From assembly GCA_026874595.1 (NCBI GenBank), contig JAPPUL010000081.1, forward strand, positions 508,501 to 572,500: a DNA stretch of 64,000 bases. Direction: 5' to 3'. Shown piece by piece: positions 36,532 through 46,066 of this stretch. The notes beneath the pieces were generated by a model. The model did no database searches. It worked only from the letters and a program-made list of their open reading frames with translations, and was not told where the DNA came from. Position numbers and translations under genes: made by a program. The stretch is from Sipunculus nudus (lineage: Eukaryota; Annelida; Sipuncula; Golfingiida; Sipunculidae). Numbering within the stretch: the stretch's first letter is position 1; every line of letters begins with the position of its first letter.

Positions 36532-37866
36532 ATGAAGATTGGTGTTGTTGGGATTGGTTATGTGGGCCTTGTTTGTGCTGCTGGGTTTGCTCATATGGGT
36601 AATAACGTTATTTGTGTTGATATTGATGAAGATAAAATAAATCGCCTTAAAAAAGCTGATATCCCCATTTTTGAGACTGGGCTTCAAGACCTTATTAAAT
36701 TAAGTCTAGAAAACGCTAATATCTCCTTTAGCACTTCTATTAATCATACTGTGGAGAATACGGATGTAATCTTTATCACCGTGGGCACCCCTGCATCTAT
36801 TGATGGAAGCGCTGATCTTAAATATGTTTTGGATGTTGCCTGCTCTATTGCTCTTGCTATGGAGGATTACAAACTTATTGTCATTAAGTCTACTGTCCCA
36901 GTTGGTACTTGTTTTAAAGTTTATGATGCTATTAGTGACACTTTGAAAAAGCGTAATGTAAACATTGATTTTGACGTTATTTCTAATCCTGAATTCCTAA
37001 AAGAGGGGCATGCTATTGAGGACTTTATGAAGCCTGATAGAATCATTATTGGCTCAAGTAGTCCTAAGGCTAACGATATCATAAAAAAAATATATGCTCC
37101 TTTTATGCGCAATAAATCACGTATCATTTTCATGGATGTTGTTTCTGCTGAGATGACTAAATATGCTGCTAATGCTATACTTGCTACTAAAATCTCTTTC
37201 ATGAACCAATTAGCTCGACTTTGTGACAAAACTAATGCTGATATTGACGATATTAGACTTGGTATTGGTGCTGATAAACGTATTGGCCCTCACTTCATTT
37301 ATGCTGGCATTGGTTTTGGAGGCTCTTGTTTTCCTAAGGATGTTCGGGCTCTTATTAACACTGGTTTTGAGCATGAAGAAGATATGTCTATATTAAAAGC
37401 CGTTCTTGAGGTTAATATATCTCAAAAACAATATTTTATTAACAAAGTTATTGATTTCTTTGGACAACAAAGCTTGCAGAATCTTACATTCGCAGTTTGG
37501 GGACTGGCTTTTAAAGCTGATACTGATGATATTAGAGAGTCGCCTGCAATTGATATAATTTCTACTCTTGCTTGTGAGTTTAATTCCAAAATTAACGCAT
37601 TTGACCCTATCGCAATTGAACACGCTAAGAAAGTCATTAAGTCTCATAATGTTAGTTTCTATAAAAACCAATATGAAGTGCTTAAAGGTTCTGACGCTTT
37701 ACTCATACTTACAGATTGGAAACTATTTCGTGAACCTAATTTTAATAAAATTAAAACACTCATGCGAAAACATGTTATATTCGACGGAAGAAACCACTAT
37801 GAACCAAAACATATTTGTGAATTAGGTTTTACTTATTTTGCCGTTGGTAGAAGAATCCATAAATAG
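36532..37866 (+). CDS. ugd: UDP-glucose 6-dehydrogenase
   Basis: NAD-dependent oxidation of UDP-glucose to UDP-glucuronate, 444 residues, full length. It has the Rossmann motif GVVGIGYVGLVCAAGFA, NPEFLKEGHAIEDFMKPDRIIIG, the catalytic cysteine in GIGFGGSCFPKDVRAL and the C-terminal domain AVWGLAFKADTDDIRESPAIDI. GGAG lies 11 bases before the ATG. UDP-glucuronate feeds capsule, exopolysaccharide or lipid A modification; no glycosyltransferase genes are adjacent. Codons end mainly in T, unlike the minus-strand neighbours. Confidence 0.96.
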   Translation: MKIGVVGIGYVGLVCAAGFAHMGNNVICVDIDEDKINRLKKADIPIFETGLQDLIKLSLENANISFSTSINHTVENTDVIFITVGTPASIDGSADLKYVLDVACSIALAMEDYKLIVIKSTVPVGTCFKVYDAISDTLKKRNVNIDFDVISNPEFLKEGHAIEDFMKPDRIIIGSSSPKANDIIKKIYAPFMRNKSRIIFMDVVSAEMTKYAANAILATKISFMNQLARLCDKTNADIDDIRLGIGADKRIGPHFIYAGIGFGGSCFPKDVRALINTGFEHEEDMSILKAVLEVNISQKQYFINKVIDFFGQQSLQNLTFAVWGLAFKADTDDIRESPAIDIISTLACEFNSKINAFDPIAIEHAKKVIKSHNVSFYKNQYEVLKGSDALLILTDWKLFREPNFNKIKTLMRKHVIFDGRNHYEPKHICELGFTYFAVGRRIHK

Positions 37867-37876
37867 AAGAATCTAG

Positions 37877-38551
37877 TTATACTTTATGCCTTGAGAGCTT
37901 ATCATGTGCCGCCTCAACGAATTGTTTGTAATCTTTACTCTTGAAAAAGGCACTCCCCATTACAAATACATTTGCTCCAAAAGACGCTACCTTCCCTATA
38001 TTCTCAAGTGTAATTCCACCGTCAACCTCTATCTCAACATCATCATAACCCCGTTTTATTAGCTCATTCTTTAACTCCGATATCTTTGGCAGCGCCTCCT
38101 CGATTAACTTTTGACCACCAAAACCAGGCTCAACTAACATAACAAGTACCATATCAACAAGCCTAAGATAAGGATATACACTTTCTATGGGGGTTTTAGG
38201 CTTAACTGATAACCCAAACTTCTTACCACATCCACTCACCCTCTCATATAAAGCATTTACATCTGAAACCGCTTCTATATGATAAGTATATATATCACAT
38301 CCTGATGATATGAAACTATCTAGTGTTTTATATGCGTCCTCTATCATAAAATGAGTGTCAAATGGTAAGTCTGTATATCGCCTCATATCCTTTATAAACT
38401 TAGAACCAAACGTTAAATTCGGTACAAAATGATTATCCATAACATCAAAATGTATATAATCTACTTTTGCTTTTGAGAGCCTTACTAGCTCTTCTTTAAG
38501 CATTGAGAAATCCGATGAGAGTATTGATGGTGCTATTTTCATGCTTTTCAT
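37877..38551 (-). CDS. rpe: Ribulose-phosphate 3-epimerase
   Basis: Interconverts ribulose 5-phosphate and xylulose 5-phosphate; TIM barrel of about 224 residues. MKIAPSILSSDFSML, VDYIHFDVMDNHFVPNLTFG, the metal-binding His residues (HFDVMDNHF, LPFDTHFMI), VEPGFGGQKLI and EVDGGITLENIG are diagnostic. I place the start at the second in-frame ATG (38551), seven bases after GAAGAG; ATG at 38557 is almost inside that SD. It follows the PASTA protein gene in the minus-strand cluster. It works with RpiB (62550-63008) in the pentose phosphate pathway. Confidence 0.96.
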   Translation of the reverse strand: MKSMKIAPSILSSDFSMLKEELVRLSKAKVDYIHFDVMDNHFVPNLTFGSKFIKDMRRYTDLPFDTHFMIEDAYKTLDSFISSGCDIYTYHIEAVSDVNALYERVSGCGKKFGLSVKPKTPIESVYPYLRLVDMVLVMLVEPGFGGQKLIEEALPKISELKNELIKRGYDDVEIEVDGGITLENIGKVASFGANVFVMGSAFFKSKDYKQFVEAAHDKLSRHKV

Positions 38552-38685
38552 TGTCATCTCTTCTTTTTTTTATGTCTGCGTTATGTTTTTTTATGCCAGC
38601 TTTATTATATGCTTTGTTTATTTTAATTTATTTATTTTAAAAAGAAGGTTTAGCAAATATAAACTCAGTTTAGGATTTAAAAGCT

Positions 38686-39702
38686 CTACCTAGTTTCATT
38701 ATACTCTCTACCATCAAGCAGCACCTTTACTTTCTTGCGTCCTTTACTCCTATAGCTTCTTACAACTTCTTCTCCAAAATGCTTTTTACCACTATATATT
38801 ATTTCTAGCCCTCTATCTCCATCCACTTTTAGAGTTATTTCTACTAGATTACTCTTCTTATCCTTGAAAAATGGATGGGCCCTTGAAGGTATTCTAAAAC
38901 GTGTTATATGATAATTTCTTATGCCATCTCGCTTCATACCATAGGCATATACCCTGAAATCTATTTCCTCGCCCCTATATAGTACCTCTCCCTTGCCTGC
39001 ACTTTGCCCTATTATCTTTCCGTCATTTTTAGATGCCAGCGTCATAACGTTTTTTATATTTACAAGAAGTCCTTTATCCGAAAGATATCTTGACACCTTC
39101 TCAATGTGCTTCCCTACATAATCCTCTATCAAAACTTCGTTCTTAATATAACCACTACTTATTAAAAAATCAACTTTTGTACCGTCCCTCACCACGCTAT
39201 TTCCTACAGGATTATGACTTATTACTAAGCCCTTAGACACCTTTTTACTCGGGCTTAGTAGAATATCACCTACAAGTAGTTTAGGTTTACTTTTATTTTT
39301 TGCTTTTAAAGTTATTAGTTCAAGCGCTTTTGAGAATTTAAGATTTTTGAAATTTGGCATTAGCTTAGGATTTGCCTTACTATAAGACACATATAGCTTT
39401 ATATTCTTTCCTTCCTTAAATTGTATCTCGCGAGGTTCTGGGTATTGCTTTATTACTGTATATAAACCATATTCTAAACTCTCTTTTGGGATTATTTGAA
39501 TCGTTAATTTCTTATCTAGTGTTGCATTTAAGTTATTTATTATCTGGCTTGCCTCAAGTATGTCCTTGCCCTCTAATAGCGGTATCCGTATAAGCTCATC
39601 TTCTCCCACCACCATGAATATTTGATAGGCACTTACCGTTAGTAATACAATTACTCCTACCAGAAATATTAATACTATTCGTAATATTCCTCTAAATAGC
39701 AT
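38686..39702 (-). CDS. Membrane-anchored PASTA-domain protein
   Basis: A 338-residue protein with an N-terminal membrane helix (about 7-30) and a periplasmic region with three PASTA-like units (about 36-106, 110-185 and 190-255), each with a pattern such as GLVISHNPVGNSVVRDGTKVDFLISSG or GKIIGQSAGKGEVLYRGEEIDFRV. PASTA domains bind peptidoglycan fragments or lipid II. No kinase or penicillin-binding domain is present. The def-fmt-PASTA-rpe neighbourhood is, as far as I recall, shared with several spirochaetes. Its job is unproven; a cell-envelope role is inferred. Confidence 0.8.
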   Translation of the reverse strand: MLFRGILRIVLIFLVGVIVLLTVSAYQIFMVVGEDELIRIPLLEGKDILEASQIINNLNATLDKKLTIQIIPKESLEYGLYTVIKQYPEPREIQFKEGKNIKLYVSYSKANPKLMPNFKNLKFSKALELITLKAKNKSKPKLLVGDILLSPSKKVSKGLVISHNPVGNSVVRDGTKVDFLISSGYIKNEVLIEDYVGKHIEKVSRYLSDKGLLVNIKNVMTLASKNDGKIIGQSAGKGEVLYRGEEIDFRVYAYGMKRDGIRNYHITRFRIPSRAHPFFKDKKSNLVEITLKVDGDRGLEIIYSGKKHFGEEVVRSYRSKGRKKVKVLLDGREYNETR

Positions 39703-39783
39703 CTAATTCGCTTCTCTATACTATTTGGTCTATGCTTTGTCTTGCACACACTCTAGTAACACCTATTCCCTTTCTCCTCCTCG

Positions 39784-40728
39784 TTATATCCCCAATTTAT
39801 TACCCAAAAATACTTTATTCCCATTTAAAAACGTTTTATAGTCCATCGTTTTTTTCCCCTCAGGTTGTATCTCCTCTATACTTATTACTCCATCTCCTAT
39901 CTGGATTTGTAATCCCTCTTTATCACTTTTTAGTATCTCTCCTGACTCCCCTACACTCGCATCACTTACATACTTTATCTTCTCTATTACTAGCTTTTTA
40001 CCTTTATAGTATGTGTAGCTCTTTGGCCACGCCTTATAGGCCCTTATTTGACAACTTAGTTCTTTATAGCTTGACACCCAAGTAATCTCTCCATCTTTCT
40101 TTTTAAGCTTTTTACAGTATGTTGCCTTACTCCCATCTTGTTTCTCATAACCTATTTCTCCTGTCTCATAGCGACTTAATACTACATATAGGCACTCTGC
40201 TGACAACTTACTTAGTCGACGACTTAAACTTATATAGTCCTCATCTTCCCCTATCTCAAGCTCCTCTTGGTGTATTATATCTCCTGCATCAACACGCTCC
40301 ACCATCCTTTGCGCTGTTATCCCTGTTTTCACCTCCCCCGACAACAAGGCACTTTGTATTGGCGATGCACCCCTATATAAAGGCAATAAGGACGCATGGA
40401 GATTTACTGCATCATATTTTGCGATGCTAAGCACCTCTTTCGGCAAGATATACCCATAGGCATTCACTATTAGCAAATCCGCTCCAAACTCTCTTAACTT
40501 TGATATTGTTAACTCGTCTTTAAAACTATTTGGTTGGATACACTCTATCCCGTGCCTTTTTGCATATTCTTTTGGCTTTGGAATTAGCTCATCCTTTTTA
40601 CCTCGTCCGCCTCGTTTGTCAGGCCCTGTATATATACATACTAAATCACTACTCTCTCCAAGCAGTTCCAACGTCGGCATCACATACTCTGGGGTCCCCA
40701 TAAATACTGTCTTTAGATTTCCTTCCAT
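39784..40728 (-). CDS. fmt: Methionyl-tRNA formyltransferase
   Basis: Transfers formyl from 10-formyltetrahydrofolate to Met-tRNA(fMet). 314 residues, normal length. The N-terminal domain has FMGTPEYVMPTLELL, VNAYGYILPKEVLSIAKYDAVNLHASLLPLYRGASPIQSALL (His and catalytic region) and TGITAQRMVERVDAGDII. The C-terminal tRNA-binding domain begins near RAYKAWPKSYTYYKGKKLVIEK. The gene lies 10 bp downstream of def, the usual pairing. Minus strand, purine-rich codons. Confidence 0.96.
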   Translation of the reverse strand: MEGNLKTVFMGTPEYVMPTLELLGESSDLVCIYTGPDKRGGRGKKDELIPKPKEYAKRHGIECIQPNSFKDELTISKLREFGADLLIVNAYGYILPKEVLSIAKYDAVNLHASLLPLYRGASPIQSALLSGEVKTGITAQRMVERVDAGDIIHQEELEIGEDEDYISLSRRLSKLSAECLYVVLSRYETGEIGYEKQDGSKATYCKKLKKKDGEITWVSSYKELSCQIRAYKAWPKSYTYYKGKKLVIEKIKYVSDASVGESGEILKSDKEGLQIQIGDGVISIEEIQPEGKKTMDYKTFLNGNKVFLGNKLGI

Positions 40729-40738
40729 CTAACTTACT

Positions 40739-41260
40739 TTATATATATATCTCCTCAGACCCTTGTCCTGAATACTTCTTACGCAGCTTCTTTAACTTCT
40801 TTCCTAACCGCTTCTTCTCCATACTCTCAAGTCGGTCTATAAACAGTATCCCATCCAGATGATCTATTTCGTGTTGTATCGCTCGGGCTAAAAGTCCTTC
40901 TGCTTCAAAGCTTAGCTTTTCTCCTTCCCCATTATACGCCTCCACCTTTATCTGCTTATCACGCTCTACCTGCGCATATATATCCGGTACTGATAAACAA
41001 CCCTCAAGCCCTTCCCCTTTAATATCCGCTCTTGAGACTATAACCGGATTTATCAAATCTATTCGTCCTGTGCCATCGCATAAATCTAATACTACAAGCC
41101 TTTTATCAAGCCCTACTTGAGTCCCTGCAAGCCCTATACCCCCCTCTTTCAACATAGTTGCATACATAATATCTAGTTCTTCTCTTGTCTCGTTATCAAT
41201 GTTTTTCACCTCTTGCGCTCGCTTTGTTAGAAACATATTTCCATATTTTAATACTTCCAA
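40739..41260 (-). CDS. def: Peptide deformylase
   Basis: Removes the formyl group from nascent proteins; 173 residues. All three metal/catalytic motifs are present: GIGLAGTQVG, EGCLSVP and QHEIDHLDG. The start is TTG, with a strong GGAGG eight bases upstream. It is co-transcribed with fmt. The C-terminal tail is basic (MEKKRLGKKLKKLRKKYSG). Confidence 0.96.
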   Translation of the reverse strand: MEVLKYGNMFLTKRAQEVKNIDNETREELDIMYATMLKEGGIGLAGTQVGLDKRLVVLDLCDGTGRIDLINPVIVSRADIKGEGLEGCLSVPDIYAQVERDKQIKVEAYNGEGEKLSFEAEGLLARAIQHEIDHLDGILFIDRLESMEKKRLGKKLKKLRKKYSGQGSEEIYI

Positions 41261-41308
41261 TTTATATTCCTCCTTTTTCCCTACTATACATATTTTACTT
41301 ATATCGTT

Positions 41309-41344
41309 AGATACTCCTTATATAACAGATGCTCCTTATATAAC
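41309..41344. repeat. 18-bp tandem repeat between priA and def
   Basis: Two copies of AGAT(A/G)CTCCTTATATAAC occur back to back in the 154-bp spacer between the priA stop and def. Any def promoter would lie in this minus-strand spacer. Confidence 0.75.
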
Positions 41345-41414
41345 ACTCCCTCTCAAATAGGATACTTAAAAATAATAATTCTCTCTTCCAAAAAGCAACT
41401 TGTGTAAGTCTAAA

Positions 41415-43421
41415 CTACATTAAATTATTACTATCTACATCTATCTCTATATATACTCCCGCCATTTGCTTTATTCCTTTTGCCGCTTTTGCTACATCGT
41501 TTAAATATCTTTGTCTTTTACTCTTTAATATTATCTGCCATCTAAAGTTATTATTTATCTTTCCCATAGGCGCAACAGAAGGTCCAAGCATTTTAATTGC
41601 ATCTTTTTCCTTTCTACTGCTTAATATACCCTTTATATAGCTTGACAATACTTCTGAGTGCTTTATTACCTTCTCTTCATCACGACCACGTATCACAAAC
41701 CGCAGTATTCGGCTGAAGGGCGGATAGAAAAACTTTTCTCTATCTTTTATCTCCTTTTCGTAAAAGCCTTTATAATCTTGTTTCTTGGCGCTTTGCATTA
41801 TATGATTATCCGGTATATATGTTTGGATTATAACCTCTCCTTGCATCTCCCCTCTGCCGCTTCGTCCTATTAGCTGAGTTATTAGCGAGAAAGTTCTTTC
41901 TGATGCCCTGAAGTCTGGATAGTTTAAACTCTCATCTGCTAGCAATATCCCCACTAATGTAACATCTGGGAAATGCAAACCCTTTGCTACCATCTGGGTC
42001 CCTACCAATATATCTAGCCGCTTCTCCTTTACATCATTTAATATCTTCTCATGGCCAGAAACACCCCGTGTACTATCAAAATCTAATCTCCCTATAAAAG
42101 CCCCCCTAAATGTACTCTCAAGCTCCTCTACTACCTTCTGGGTCCCATATCCAACCATAATTATATTGCTACTATTACAAGATGTGCATTTACTAACTCC
42201 TTCACTATATCCACAATAATGGCATAACATCTTATTACTATGTTTATGATAGGTTAAACTAATATCACAGTTAGGGCAGCTTAAACTATATCCACACTCC
42301 TTACACATTAAAACCGGGGAATGCCCTCTCTTATTTAAGAATATGATGGTTTGCTCGCCCTTTGATAGTCGTTCATTGATTTTTCGCATAAGTAAAGCAC
42401 TTATGAAGGATTTTGTCTTCTGGCTTTTCATATCAACAAATTCCACATTTTGAGTCTTATGTGAAGAGTGTCTTTCTTTAAGATGTATTAACTCAATGTT
42501 TTTGTTTATTGCATGATAATAAGTTTCTATTGAAGGAGTTGCACTACCTAATACTAAAGGTATTTTAGTAGTTTGAGCAATTTTAAATGCAACTTGACGG
42601 GCATGGTATCGGGGAGTATCCTGAGATTTGTAATAAGCCTCATGTTCTTCATCTATTATAATAACTCCTAGCTTACTAGGTTCTACTGAGAATATCGCAC
42701 TACGCGCACCAAGTATTATGTCAATCTTACCCTCTTTAATCTTGAGCCAGTTTAAATACCTTATACCTGCACTAACACGCGAGTGTAATACAGCTATCCT
42801 ATCCTTAGCAAAAGAACGTGTGAAATTATCAATAAGCTGGGGCGTTAATGCTATCTCTGGAACCAATATCAAAGCCTGTTTCCCTTTCTCTATCACTTGT
42901 TTGGCTATATATTTATAAACTTCAGTTTTCCCAGACCCTGTAACCCCCAAAAGTAAATAAGCTTTAAAAGAAGACTTCTCTATTGACTCAATCACCCTTT
43001 TTAAGGCCATAGCCTGCTCATGGTTAAGTTTATGAAAGGCATCACCCTTAAAGAGGGAAGCCTCTTGCTTTATCTTAGATTCTTTACCTTTCTTACTTCT
43101 CCTAACACGCTTTACTATTTTAGGCGCAAATAAAAACACCGCCTCACCAAGTGAACAAAGGTAATAGGAGCAAATCCATCGAGCCAAATCTAGAGAAACT
43201 TCATTAAAGCAAGGTATAGGATCAAGGATCTCAATAAGGTCTTTACATTCAAAACGTGGTTTATCATTATGTTCATTAACAACAAAAGCCTTAACGTTTT
43301 TGTTTTTAAAAGGTACTAAAACACATTTACCAAAAAGGCTTTCATTAAGCATATGTGTTGGGATTTTATAAGTAAAAGCATCTAAAGGGAGATTCAATAC
43401 TACATCAACATAGGTATGCAT
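41415..43421 (-). CDS. priA: Primosomal protein N' (replication restart helicase)
   Basis: A 3'-5' helicase that reloads replisomes at collapsed forks; 668 residues. Walker A GVTGSGKTE, DEEH, LGSATPSIE, and the paired zinc knuckles CKECGYSLSCPNCD and CHYCGYSEGVSKCTSC are clear. The N-terminal DNA-binding domain begins VDVVLNLPLDAFTYKIP. No SD is seen at the ATG. Codon choice changes along the gene: the N-terminal third uses T-ending codons and the C-terminal part A/G-ending ones, implying a strand-composition switch near 42.2-42.5 kb. That observation is visual, not computed. Confidence 0.96.
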   Translation of the reverse strand: MHTYVDVVLNLPLDAFTYKIPTHMLNESLFGKCVLVPFKNKNVKAFVVNEHNDKPRFECKDLIEILDPIPCFNEVSLDLARWICSYYLCSLGEAVFLFAPKIVKRVRRSKKGKESKIKQEASLFKGDAFHKLNHEQAMALKRVIESIEKSSFKAYLLLGVTGSGKTEVYKYIAKQVIEKGKQALILVPEIALTPQLIDNFTRSFAKDRIAVLHSRVSAGIRYLNWLKIKEGKIDIILGARSAIFSVEPSKLGVIIIDEEHEAYYKSQDTPRYHARQVAFKIAQTTKIPLVLGSATPSIETYYHAINKNIELIHLKERHSSHKTQNVEFVDMKSQKTKSFISALLMRKINERLSKGEQTIIFLNKRGHSPVLMCKECGYSLSCPNCDISLTYHKHSNKMLCHYCGYSEGVSKCTSCNSSNIIMVGYGTQKVVEELESTFRGAFIGRLDFDSTRGVSGHEKILNDVKEKRLDILVGTQMVAKGLHFPDVTLVGILLADESLNYPDFRASERTFSLITQLIGRSGRGEMQGEVIIQTYIPDNHIMQSAKKQDYKGFYEKEIKDREKFFYPPFSRILRFVIRGRDEEKVIKHSEVLSSYIKGILSSRKEKDAIKMLGPSVAPMGKINNNFRWQIILKSKRQRYLNDVAKAAKGIKQMAGVYIEIDVDSNNLM

Positions 43422-43460
43422 TGTACGTGATATATAAGGTTACAGGTTTTATTAGAGTAA

Positions 43461-43799
43461 TTAAGTTAATCTATCGGTTTTGGCAGCAAATATAAAATCA
43501 CTTTCGCTAAGACCGTCGATTTTATGAGTCCATAAACTTATCTTAACATATCCCCATCCGAGGTTAATGTCAGGATGGTGTCCTTCAGCTTCAGCAAGGC
43601 ATCCAACTTTATTAGTAAAATCCAAAGCTTCTTTAAAGTCGGCAAAGGAATATTCTTTTTCGATATGATGCTCATCAAAAAGCCTCCATCCTCCATCAAG
43701 CTTTTTATACAAATCCTTAAGAGGCTTATCCTTAAGCGGAGCAACTCCGCCCTGACAAGGCACACATTTTTTATCAGCAAGACTATATTCAGAATCCAT
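43461..43799 (-). CDS. phhB: Pterin-4a-carbinolamine dehydratase
   Basis: A 112-residue PCD/DCoH-family enzyme, which dehydrates 4a-hydroxytetrahydropterin to recycle the pterin cofactor. The family block is WRLFDEHHIEKEYSFADFKEALDFTNKVGCLAEAEGHHPDINLGWGYVKISLWTHKIDGL, holding the conserved histidines. AAGGA precedes the ATG. No phenylalanine hydroxylase is nearby, so a link to molybdopterin or other pterin handling is possible. It is the last gene before the kelch lipoprotein array and is transcribed away from it. Confidence 0.9.
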   Translation of the reverse strand: MDSEYSLADKKCVPCQGGVAPLKDKPLKDLYKKLDGGWRLFDEHHIEKEYSFADFKEALDFTNKVGCLAEAEGHHPDINLGWGYVKISLWTHKIDGLSESDFIFAAKTDRLT

Positions 43800-43974
43800 A
43801 ATAAAAATCCTTTATCTTTAAGTACTCAAAAATATCTATTATGAAAAGATAGTAGTAAGAGCATATTAAATCAAGTCTTTACAGGTTTTATTATTCTATA
43901 ACAAAACAGTGGTTAAAAATGCTTTGTTGAGCTATTCTTTCTTTATATTTTTAGATTATTAAGGAGAGAGGTTA

Positions 43975-44175
43975 ATGAAATATTTAACTCTTTTTTTATT
44001 GCTATTGTTATTAAGCAGCTGTGTAGAGTTTAAGAGTAGTGAGACTAAGTGGACAAGTCGTTCAGGGCATCAAGTAGTTGTAAGGGACGGGGCATTCTAT
44101 TTATTTGGTGGGTCTGATGGTGCTCCTAAGAACGACGTATGGAGTTTTAGGCTAAGATTAAGGTCCTCTGATTAA
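43975..44175 (+). pseudogene. Kelch lipoprotein locus K1, truncated to one module
   Basis: A lipoprotein leader (MKYLTLFLLLLLLSSC, short SSC-type lipobox at C16) is followed by one kelch module, TKWTSRSGHQVVVRDGAFYLFGGSDGAPKNDVW, and then an unrelated tail ending RLRLRSSD. Full copies have six modules, so five are missing and the normal end (NDVWVYK-like) has been replaced. AAGGAGAGAGG precedes the ATG. A 23-bp block upstream (43913-43935) is identical to that before K2. It may still make a 66-residue lipoprotein; I treat it as a degenerate family member. Confidence 0.7.
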
Positions 44176-44285
44176 ATGGCGCTCTTTTTAACCTCTTAAA
44201 AATCAAATAATCCATAAACAGGTAGTTAAAAATGCTTTGTTGAGCTATACTTGCTCTATATCTTTAGATTACAAGGAGATTATAT

Positions 44286-45497
44286 ATGAGACACTTAACT
44301 CTTTTGTTATTGCTATTAGTTTTAATTAGCTGTGGAAGTGCCTTAACAAACCTCGAAGGGCAATGAGGGGCTGGAGGACAAAGAGAAGAAGGAGGGGTTG
44401 GAGGAGGAGAAGATAGCGAAGCTGAGTGGCGCCTATTGTCAGGCGATGTTGACGGCCCTAAAGGAATAAAATGCTCAGCTCGTAGTGGCCATCAAGTAGT
44501 CGTAAAAGACAATACTTTCTATCTTTTTGGCGGATATGATTCTATAAAAATGACGTATGGCGCTCAAATGATGGCATTAAGTGGGTAGAAGTGCCAAGTA
44601 GTGCTAAATGGTCAGGGCGTCGAGGACATCAAGTGGTAGTAAAAGATGGGGTATTCTATCTTTTTGGCGGGTATGATGGGTATGACGGGGTTAGTGATAG
44701 GAATAACAAGAATGACGTATGGAAGTGGAGTGGGGATGAAGGAGATGATTGGCAGGTAGTGTCAGCCCATGAAGATAATCCAACAAAGAAATGGACAGGT
44801 CGTGTTGCACATCAAGTAGTATTAAAGGGCGAAGAGTTTTATTTATTTGGCGGTGCTACTCCTTCCCATAAGAATGACGTATGGAAGTCAAGCGATGGGG
44901 CTTCTTGGACAAATGTATCACCAGATGAAAATATTACAGAGAAATGGGAAGATCGTCTTTATCACCAAGTGGTGGTAAAGGGAGGAGAGTTATACCTGAT
45001 GGGAGGTCATAATACTTATACTGGTTATAATGACGTATGGAAGTCAAGCGATGGGGCTTCTTGGACAAAGCTATTAGAGAGTGCAGGATGGACAGGACGT
45101 ACAGCGCATGAGGTTGTTGTAAAAGATGGGGAATTCTACCTTATGGGGGGGAACTACTGGCTTTACAACGTATAACGACGTATGGAAGTCAAGTGATGGG
45201 GCTTCTTGGACAAATGTATCACCAGATGAAAATATTACAGAGAAATGGGAAGATCGTCTTTATCACCAAGTGGTGGTAAAGGGAGGAGAGTTATACCTGA
45301 TGGGAGGTCATAATACTTATACTGGTTATAATGACGTATGGAAGTCAAGCGATGGGGCTTCTTGGACAAAGCTATTAGAGAGTGCAGGATGGACAGCGCG
45401 TAATAGGCATCAAGTGGTATTAAAGAGGGATAAGTTTTATTTATTTGGCGGGGATACTAACACTAATAAAGAGAACGATGTATGGGTAAGTAAATAA
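44286..45497 (+). pseudogene. Kelch lipoprotein locus K2, broken by a stop and two frameshifts
   Basis: The ATG follows AAGGAG and encodes a lipoprotein leader (lipobox ISCG). TGA interrupts it at 44364-44366. Kelch homology continues in the same frame and then shifts near 44543, where one T seems missing. A second shift lies in a run of seven G (45145-45151); six G would keep the frame. Seven kelch modules are visible overall. A segment of about 210 bp at 44881 is repeated almost exactly at 45182, a recent duplication of two modules. The last module ends ENDVWVSK. A hairpin follows at 45519-45547. Confidence 0.85.
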
Positions 45498-45518
45498 AGC
45501 TTAAACTTTGTTCTTTTA

Positions 45519-45547
45519 AATGTCCTCTTTAATATAAAGGGGGCATT
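45519..45547 (+). terminator. Conserved 3' hairpin after K2
   Basis: Arms AATGTCCTCTTTA and TAAAGGGGGCATT pair along 13 bp with two G-U pairs and a three-base loop. The same hairpin follows most members of the array. Only a weak T-run follows, so it may be a terminator or an mRNA end-stabilising element. Confidence 0.7.
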
Positions 45548-45756
45548 ATCTTTAAGTATACTCTTTTGTTTACTTTTTTTTGTTTACTATACTTAAGTGC
45601 GACTTTACTAATATTTATCACTTCTAATTTACTTCTAATATTTTGGTATAATTTATATATTACAAAGGCTCTTAATATTCTAGCTTAGAGATTACTTAAT
45701 CTATAAAAACAGTTGCTTAAGTTATTATATATTATAGTTTAGCTAGGAGTATATTG

Positions 45757-46005
45757 ATGAATTATATAAGTTATTTTGTAAAGTTTTTGAAGCTATAGCT
45801 TTACTTTTTGTTATTAGCGTTATTGGTTTTAAGCAGCTGTGGAAGTGATATAACAAATGAAAAAAACGGAGGTGGTGGTGCGAGGAAGTCTACCCAATGG
45901 ACAGCTCGCAGTGGGCATGAAGTAGTTGTAAAAGGTGATAGTATGTATTTGGCGGGAATGATGGTGAAGATAAGAACGACGTATGGGTTTTTAAATAAAA
46001 CTTAA
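45757..46005 (+). pseudogene. Kelch lipoprotein locus K3, one-module remnant
   Basis: The ATG, seven bases after AGGAG, opens a leader that meets TAG at 45796-45798. An intact lipobox leader (LLALLVLSSCGSD) lies downstream in another frame from a TTG at 45808. One kelch module follows, STQWTARSGHEVVVKGDSMYL, then a short deletion shifts the frame just before the GG-NDVW part. In the shifted frame the family ending (NDVWVFK) is still legible. This is an advanced remnant. The hairpin at 46038-46066 remains. Confidence 0.75.
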
Positions 46006-46037
46006 ACTTTGTTCTTCTTAATTAATCTCCTCTTTTA

Positions 46038-46066
46038 AATGTCCTCTTTAATATAAAGGAGGCATT
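46038..46066 (+). terminator. Conserved 3' hairpin after K3
   Basis: AATGTCCTCTTTA and TAAAGGAGGCATT form the same stem-loop as after K2, kept although the upstream gene is degraded. Confidence 0.65.

Noticed and set aside
43800-43974. Chromosomal origin near the phhB/kelch boundary
   Set aside because: Transcription diverges here, but there is no dnaA, dnaN or cluster of DnaA boxes visible. Composition switches inside priA rather than here.
44364-44366. UGA recoding (selenocysteine or tryptophan) in K2
   Set aside because: RF2 with its UGA sensor is present, there is no SECIS-like hairpin, and K2 has further frame breaks.
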